A stretch of DNA of 64,000 nt from Adiantum capillus-veneris (taxonomy: Eukaryota > Streptophyta > Polypodiopsida > Polypodiales > Pteridaceae). How positions within the stretch are numbered: the first letter of the stretch is position 1; each line of letters starts with the position of its first letter. A model generated the notes under the pieces. The model worked only from the letters and a program-made list of their open reading frames with translations. It searched no databases and was not told the DNA's origin. The DNA is taken from NCBI GenBank assembly GCA_014529385.2, contig CM043969.1, positions 71,338,176 through 71,402,175 on the forward strand, read 5' to 3'. Of the stretch, positions 59,360 through 64,000 are shown one piece after another. A program made the translations under genes and the position numbers.

Positions 59360-60095
59360 TGTTAAGTATGGAGCCTGATTTACCCTTGTAATTTTCTGTG
59401 GTAAAAGCGCACATTTATAAGGCCCCCATTATGAGGAGAATCCATCGTGCATGAAGGAAAATCACTCGCCGGAAACCAAAATTTTCACGGCCAAAAATCA
59501 GGGGCAACTTTACCCTTGCTGGAATATTCCTTTTCACCGGAATATTATGACCGGATGGCGGCCGAAAAGTGGTCGGAAAACAACAGTCGGTTGGCCGGTG
59601 GTGGCCGGAAGTCAATGGCCGGTGGCCAGTGGCCGAATTCAAAAGCGGACTTGTGTTCTCAAGAGCGGCCACACATGGGCGGATTGGAGGGTCCGATTTG
59701 GACTTATCTACACAAGGGCGGCTGCACAAGGACGGCTACACATGGCTGCCTCTCATGAGAGAGGGCAGCCCTTTTGGCCTATAAAAGGAGGCCATTTCTA
59801 CACACATTTTATATAGTGTGAAGTTGATGCAACAAGGTGAGTGTGAGGTGGTGAGAGTGAAGCAAGGCGGGAGCTCCATTAAGGGTATAATCCCTTTGTA
59901 AACTACTTCTTGTTTTGAAGTACTAAAGCCATTGAGTGGCTGCTTTCCCATGGACGTAGCCCACATTGGGTGAACCACGTATATCGTGTGTACTCTCTCT
60001 CTATATATACTCTATAATCTCGTGTATGTAAATCTGTCTCTCTCCATTAAGTAATCTACTCAATTATCTATTTAGCTACGTCTCATTTCCTAACA
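59360..60095 (+). repeat. 5' LTR of second Copia element
   Basis: 736 bp, TGTTAAG...CTAACA, rich in CCGG/GGCC motifs in its U3. It matches 63686-64000 at its start. Confidence 0.88.
59780..59786 (+). promoter_or_regulatory. TATA box in the LTR of the second Copia element
   Basis: TATAAAA in the context GGCCTATAAAAGGAGGCC, a strong plant-type TATA box placed mid-LTR, as expected for the U3/R promoter. Confidence 0.7.
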
Positions 60096-60097
60096 AC

Positions 60098-60109
60098 TGG
60101 TATCCAAGC
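60098..60109 (+). other. Primer binding site of second Copia element
   Basis: TGGTATCCAAGC, two bases after the LTR; tRNA-Met type with mismatches in its second half. Confidence 0.72.
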
Positions 60110-60168
60110 AAGGTTTGCTCATAGCTAAGTTATCTCAAGGAAAGGATTCCTTGAATTGAGTGGGAGTT

Positions 60169-63100
60169 ATGGCGGAGGAAGGGAAGCTCAAGATTGAGAA
60201 TTTCAACGGCAAAAACTACCAACATTAGAAGATGCAGATTGAAGACTATCTCTACCAGAAGGACCTCTAGTTGCCACTAGGCGGTCTTGCAAAGAAGCCC
60301 GCAACAATGGCAGATGAAGCATGGATTGTCCTTGATCCAAACGCATTGGGAACAATCAGGTTAAGCTTAGCGTCAACAGTGGCCTTCAATGTTTCAGAGA
60401 TGACCACGGAGGACTTGATGAAGTCGCTTGACGACTTCTACGAGAAACCATCGGCATCCAATAAGGTATTTCTTATGAAGCGCTTGTTCAATCTAAAGAT
60501 GGCAGAGAATGGTTCAGTTGCAGAACACCTAAATGACTTTAACACAAATATAAGTCAACTTCGATCGGTGAAAATCAATTTCGATGACGAAGTGCGAGCT
60601 CTCCTTATACTATCATCTCTACCGGATAGTTGGGACAGCCTTGTGATGGCTGTAAGTAATTCTATATCTGGCACAAATACTCTTAAGTTTGATGATTTTA
60701 TGGGTGTTCTCCTAAGCGAGGAAATACGAAGGAGAAGCACATGAGAATCATCAAGTGTTGCACTGTCAGTAGAAACAAGAGAAAGGCCTAAGGAGAGGTT
60801 CAAAAACCAAAAGGGTCATGATCGCTCAAGGCGGAGCAAGTCACGCACAAAGTCAGTTCTTGAATGTTGGAACTGCGGCAAGAAGGGCCACGTCAAGAAG
60901 GATTTTTGGTCCAAGAAGAAGAAGGAGACAGAGTCTCAAGACAACAAGCCAACATCGGAGGCCAATGTGGCAGGTAAAGTAGAGCAAGATGCTCTAATTC
61001 TCTCATTAGACAATGTATCTAATTCATGGATAGTAGATTCCGGGGCTTCATTCCATGCGATACCACACAAGCAACATTTCCAAGACTACACCAAAGGTAA
61101 TTTTGGGTATGTATACTTGGGAGATGATGAAGCTTGTGAGATTGTCGGCAAAGGTACAGTTTTTGTCAAAACTGATAATGGAAATGAATGGAAGCTTCAA
61201 GATGTAAGGCATGTTCCTTCTCTTTGCAAAAATTTGATCTCTACAGGACAATTGGACGAAGAAGGTCACAACATTGCATTCGGAAACAAACAGTGGAAGA
61301 TCTCAAAGGGATCTTTGGTGGTTGCCAAGGGAGAAAAAGTCGGTACACTTTACTTGTGTATTGTTAGCACGTAACCTTCAGCTTATGCAGCAACTATAGA
61401 AGTTGACAGTGCGGTGTGGCACTACCGGCTTGGGCATATGAGTGCCAAAGGAATGCAAATCCTTCAAACAAAGAAGCTTCTACCATGTTTGAAAGAAGTT
61501 GACAGTGCGGTGTGGCACTACCGGCTTGGGCATATGAGTGCCAAAGGAATGCAAATCCTTCAAACAAAGAAGCTTCTACCATGTTTGAAAGAAGTGGACT
61601 TAGAGTTCTGTGAAGATTGTGTTTATGGTAAACAAAAGAGGGTAAAATTTCAAAAATCACGAAATGAAAGAATAAATAAAAAACTTGAGTTGGTTCATTC
61701 TGATGTTTGGGGTCCTGCAAGTACACCATCACTTGGTGGCTCATTGTACTATGTAACATTCATAGACGATGAGACTAGAAAAACATGGTTTTATGTCATG
61801 AAGAATAAATCTGATGTATTTTCCATATTTCAAAGGTGGAAAGCCTTTGTGGAGAATGAAACAGGTACCAGGGTTAAATGCCTCAGATCCGACAATGGAG
61901 GCGAATATTGCAGCCAAGATTTTGAAAGCTTTTGTGCTAGCAATGGCATTCGGAGGCAAAGGACAACCCCAAGGACACCTCAACAAAATGGGATTTCGGA
62001 AAGGATGAATAGGACAATCATGGAGCGAGCACGAAGCATGTGGCTACATGCAGGCCTACCGCTTGAGCTTTGGGCGGAAGCTGTAAGTACGTCTGTGTAC
62101 TTAATCAATCGGTCACCCTCAACGGCATTGGATGGGGGAGTTCCAGAAGAGGCATGGACAGGTAAACCGGTGAATTATGCATTTCTCAAAGTGTTTGGGT
62201 GTGAGGCTTTCATGCACATAGATAGAAGCCTAAGATCAAAGATAGATGCAAAGTCCAAAAAGTGTTTCTTCATTGGCTATGGAGAAAGTGACTTTGGGTA
62301 TCGCCTATGGAATCCTGAAGATGGTAAAATCTTAAGGAGTAGGGATGTAATTTTTAACGAACAAAATATGTACAAAGATTACTTGGAAAGAAAACGAACA
62401 AAAGAAACAGGTGATGACTACATGGAGCTTGAGGATGGTGAATACTCAAGGACTGCAAATGGTGACAATGTGCAACAACGTCAACCAAATGAGGAGCCTC
62501 AATCTATTACCCGAAGATCTACAAGAGCAAGTAGACCTCCAGAAAGGCTTGTTCCTTCCTTCAACCATCTCTTGATCTCAGAGTCTGGAGAGCCAGAATC
62601 ATACGAAGAAGCTATGCAACATGAATCCAAAGAAGAATGGACGAAGAGCATGCAAGTGGAGATGGACTCACTACATCGCAACCAAACATGGGAGTTGGTT
62701 GAGTTGCCTAAAGGTAAGCAGGGACTTCAAAACAAATGGGTGTACAACCAGAAGGAAGAAGAAGGTGGGAAGAAAAGGTACAAGTCTAGGCTTGTGGTAA
62801 AAGGTTTTTCTCAAAAGAAAGGTATTGACTTCAATGAAATATTTTCTCCTATTGTAAAAATGAACTCAATTAGGCTTGTCTTAAGCCTTGTGGCTGCAAA
62901 ATGCAAAACCAGACGAAGGATATGTGTCCAAAGACACAAGAGGAGATATCCTATATGTCTAAAGTTCCATATGCTGCAGCGGTAGGTTCTCTAATGTATG
63001 CTATGGTCTGGACAAGGCCAGACATTGCACATGTAGTGGGAGTTGTGAGTAGGTTCATGGACAACCCAGGTAAAGAGCATTGGCAAGATGTGAAGTGGAT

Positions 63101-63623
63101 ACTTAGGTATCTAAAAGGGACAAAAACAAATGCTTTGTATTTTGGAGGAAGTGATATTTTTCTAGAAGGGTATGTTGATGCAGATATGGCAGGTGACAAA
63201 GATACTCGAAGGAGCACTACTGGCTATGTGTTCATGGTTGGAGGCACAGCAGTAAGCTGGGCTTCAAAGATGCAGAAAGTGGTTTCACTTTCTACCACGG
63301 AAGCAGAGTATGTAGCAATGACGGAGGCAAGCAAAGAAATTCTGTGGCTTCACAGATTCTTAGAAGAGCTTGGATTCAAACAAGACAATTGTGTCTTGTA
63401 CAGTGATAGCCAAAGCGTTATCCATCTTGAGAAGAACTCAGCCTTTCATTCAAGGACAAAGCACATTGAGGTGAGATATCACTTCATACGTACTCTTTTG
63501 GAAGAGGGACAGCTAAAGCTAGGAAAGGTGCATACAAGTGAAAATCCTGCAGACATGTTTACAAAGGTGGTCAAAAAGAAGAAGTTGAGCTTCTGCTCAT
63601 CTTCAATCGACATTCATGGATAA
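60169..63623 (+). pseudogene. Defective Copia Gag-Pol: four stops, in-frame duplication, RT deletion
   Basis: From the ATG at 60169 (MAEEGKLKIENFNG) one frame runs to about 62895, broken by TAG at 60226 and 60268 (both at expected Trp), TGA at 60742 and TAA at 61372. Gag knuckle from codon 233 is CxxCxxxxHxxxx followed by Phe instead of the last Cys. Protease DSGA at codon 290. The pre-integrase HHCC domain carries a perfect 96-bp tandem duplication (61399-61590). Integrase core intact (LVHSDVWGP, LRSDNGGEY, TPQQNGISERMNR). RT ends after SIRLVLSLVAA; the YVDD-bearing palm is deleted at about 62896. The remainder (62901-63623, another frame) encodes the RT tail and a well-kept RNase H ending in NPADMFTK. 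Confidence 0.9.
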
Positions 63624-63670
63624 GAAGCCAGAATAGAAAGCAGTCCCACAAGTTTGGTTTTGAGATCAGT

Positions 63671-63685
63671 CTCCAAGTGGGAGAT
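63671..63685 (+). other. Polypurine tract of second Copia element
   Basis: TCCAAGTGGGAGAT-type run directly before the 3' LTR, the classic Copia form. Confidence 0.85.
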
Positions 63686-64000
63686 TGTCAAGTATGGAGC
63701 CTGATTTACCCTTGTAATTTTCTATGGTAAAAGCGCACATTTGTAAGGCCCCCATTATGAGGAGAAGCCATCATGCGTGAAGGAAAATCACTCGTCGGAA
63801 ACCTAAATTTTCACGGCCAAAAATTTACCCCCACCGGAATATTCCTTTTCGCCAGAATATTATGGCCGGACGACGGCCGGAAAGTGGTCGGAAAACAACT
63901 GTCGGTTGACCGGTGGTCGGAAGTCAATGGCCGGTGGCCGGTGGCCGAATTCAAAAGCGGACTTGTCTTCTCAAGGGCGGCCACACATGGGTGGATTGGA
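63686..64000 (+). repeat. 3' LTR of second Copia element, truncated by window end
   Basis: Begins TGTCAAGTATGGAGCC and follows the 5' LTR to the last base of the window. Confidence 0.88.

Larger units (their letters stand above)
59360..64000 (+). mobile_element. Second Ty1/Copia element, defective, runs off the window
   Basis: 5' LTR, PBS, gag-pol, polypurine tract and the first 315 bp of the 3' LTR are visible. The two LTRs differ by several percent including indels, so it is older than the Copia at 36753. Coding is inactivated by four stops and a deletion of most of RT. Its right target duplication lies outside the window. Confidence 0.92.

Overview
This is a stretch of repeat-dominated plant nuclear DNA, most likely from a fern. 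Three observations point there. Pentatricopeptide-repeat (PPR) remnants are abundant and use codon blocks such as DAITYACILKACG, which I associate with the hugely expanded fern/lycophyte PPR families. LTR retrotransposons primed by tRNA-Met-type binding sites are dense. Long composite (TC)n/(AC)n microsatellites occur throughout. There is no operon structure, rRNA, canonical tRNA gene or CRISPR array. Species is inference only.

Layout. 1-2.3 kb: a + strand PPR pseudogene broken by microsatellites. 2.3-8.2 kb: non-coding repeats, including a hairpin-forming repeat (3.9-4.2 kb), a complex tandem repeat (5.4-6.7 kb) and two long composite microsatellites in opposite orientation. 8.2-28.2 kb: a - strand PPR pseudogene locus split by a nested pair of related Ty3/Gypsy elements. 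Element A (11722-27806, +, TSD CATCT) is itself interrupted by element B (15647-23325, -, TSD CTAGT). Both are heavily mutated. 28.4-29.6 kb: a duplicated block holding two copies of a tRNA-like SINE candidate whose tail is a microsatellite. 29.7-30.6 kb: the one convincing intact host gene, an NYN-domain plus OST-HTH/LOTUS putative RNase. 32.5-35.3 kb: an LTR element with no recognisable coding capacity. 35.3-43.3 kb: a second + strand PPR pseudogene locus split by a pristine Ty1/Copia element (36753-41930) with two identical 227-bp LTRs, TSD TGCAT and an uninterrupted 1428-codon Gag-Pol frame. 43.3-49.2 kb: a MITE-like element, a Gypsy integrase/chromodomain fragment and a trihelix (Myb/SANT-like) reading frame. 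49.2-55.6 kb: a (GA)n-bearing tandem repeat array into which a gag-only LTR element (52037-55081, -, TSD TCGGT) has inserted. 56.2-59.3 kb: microsatellite-rich DNA. 59.4 kb to the end: a defective Copia element whose right LTR runs off the window.

The window reads as a record of transposition. PPR-derived sequence served as landing sites, Gypsy family members inserted into each other, and one very recent Copia insertion is probably still competent. The most unusual structures are the gag-only LTR element, the microsatellite-tailed SINE candidate, and the placement of microsatellites and retroelements at particular positions of the PPR module.
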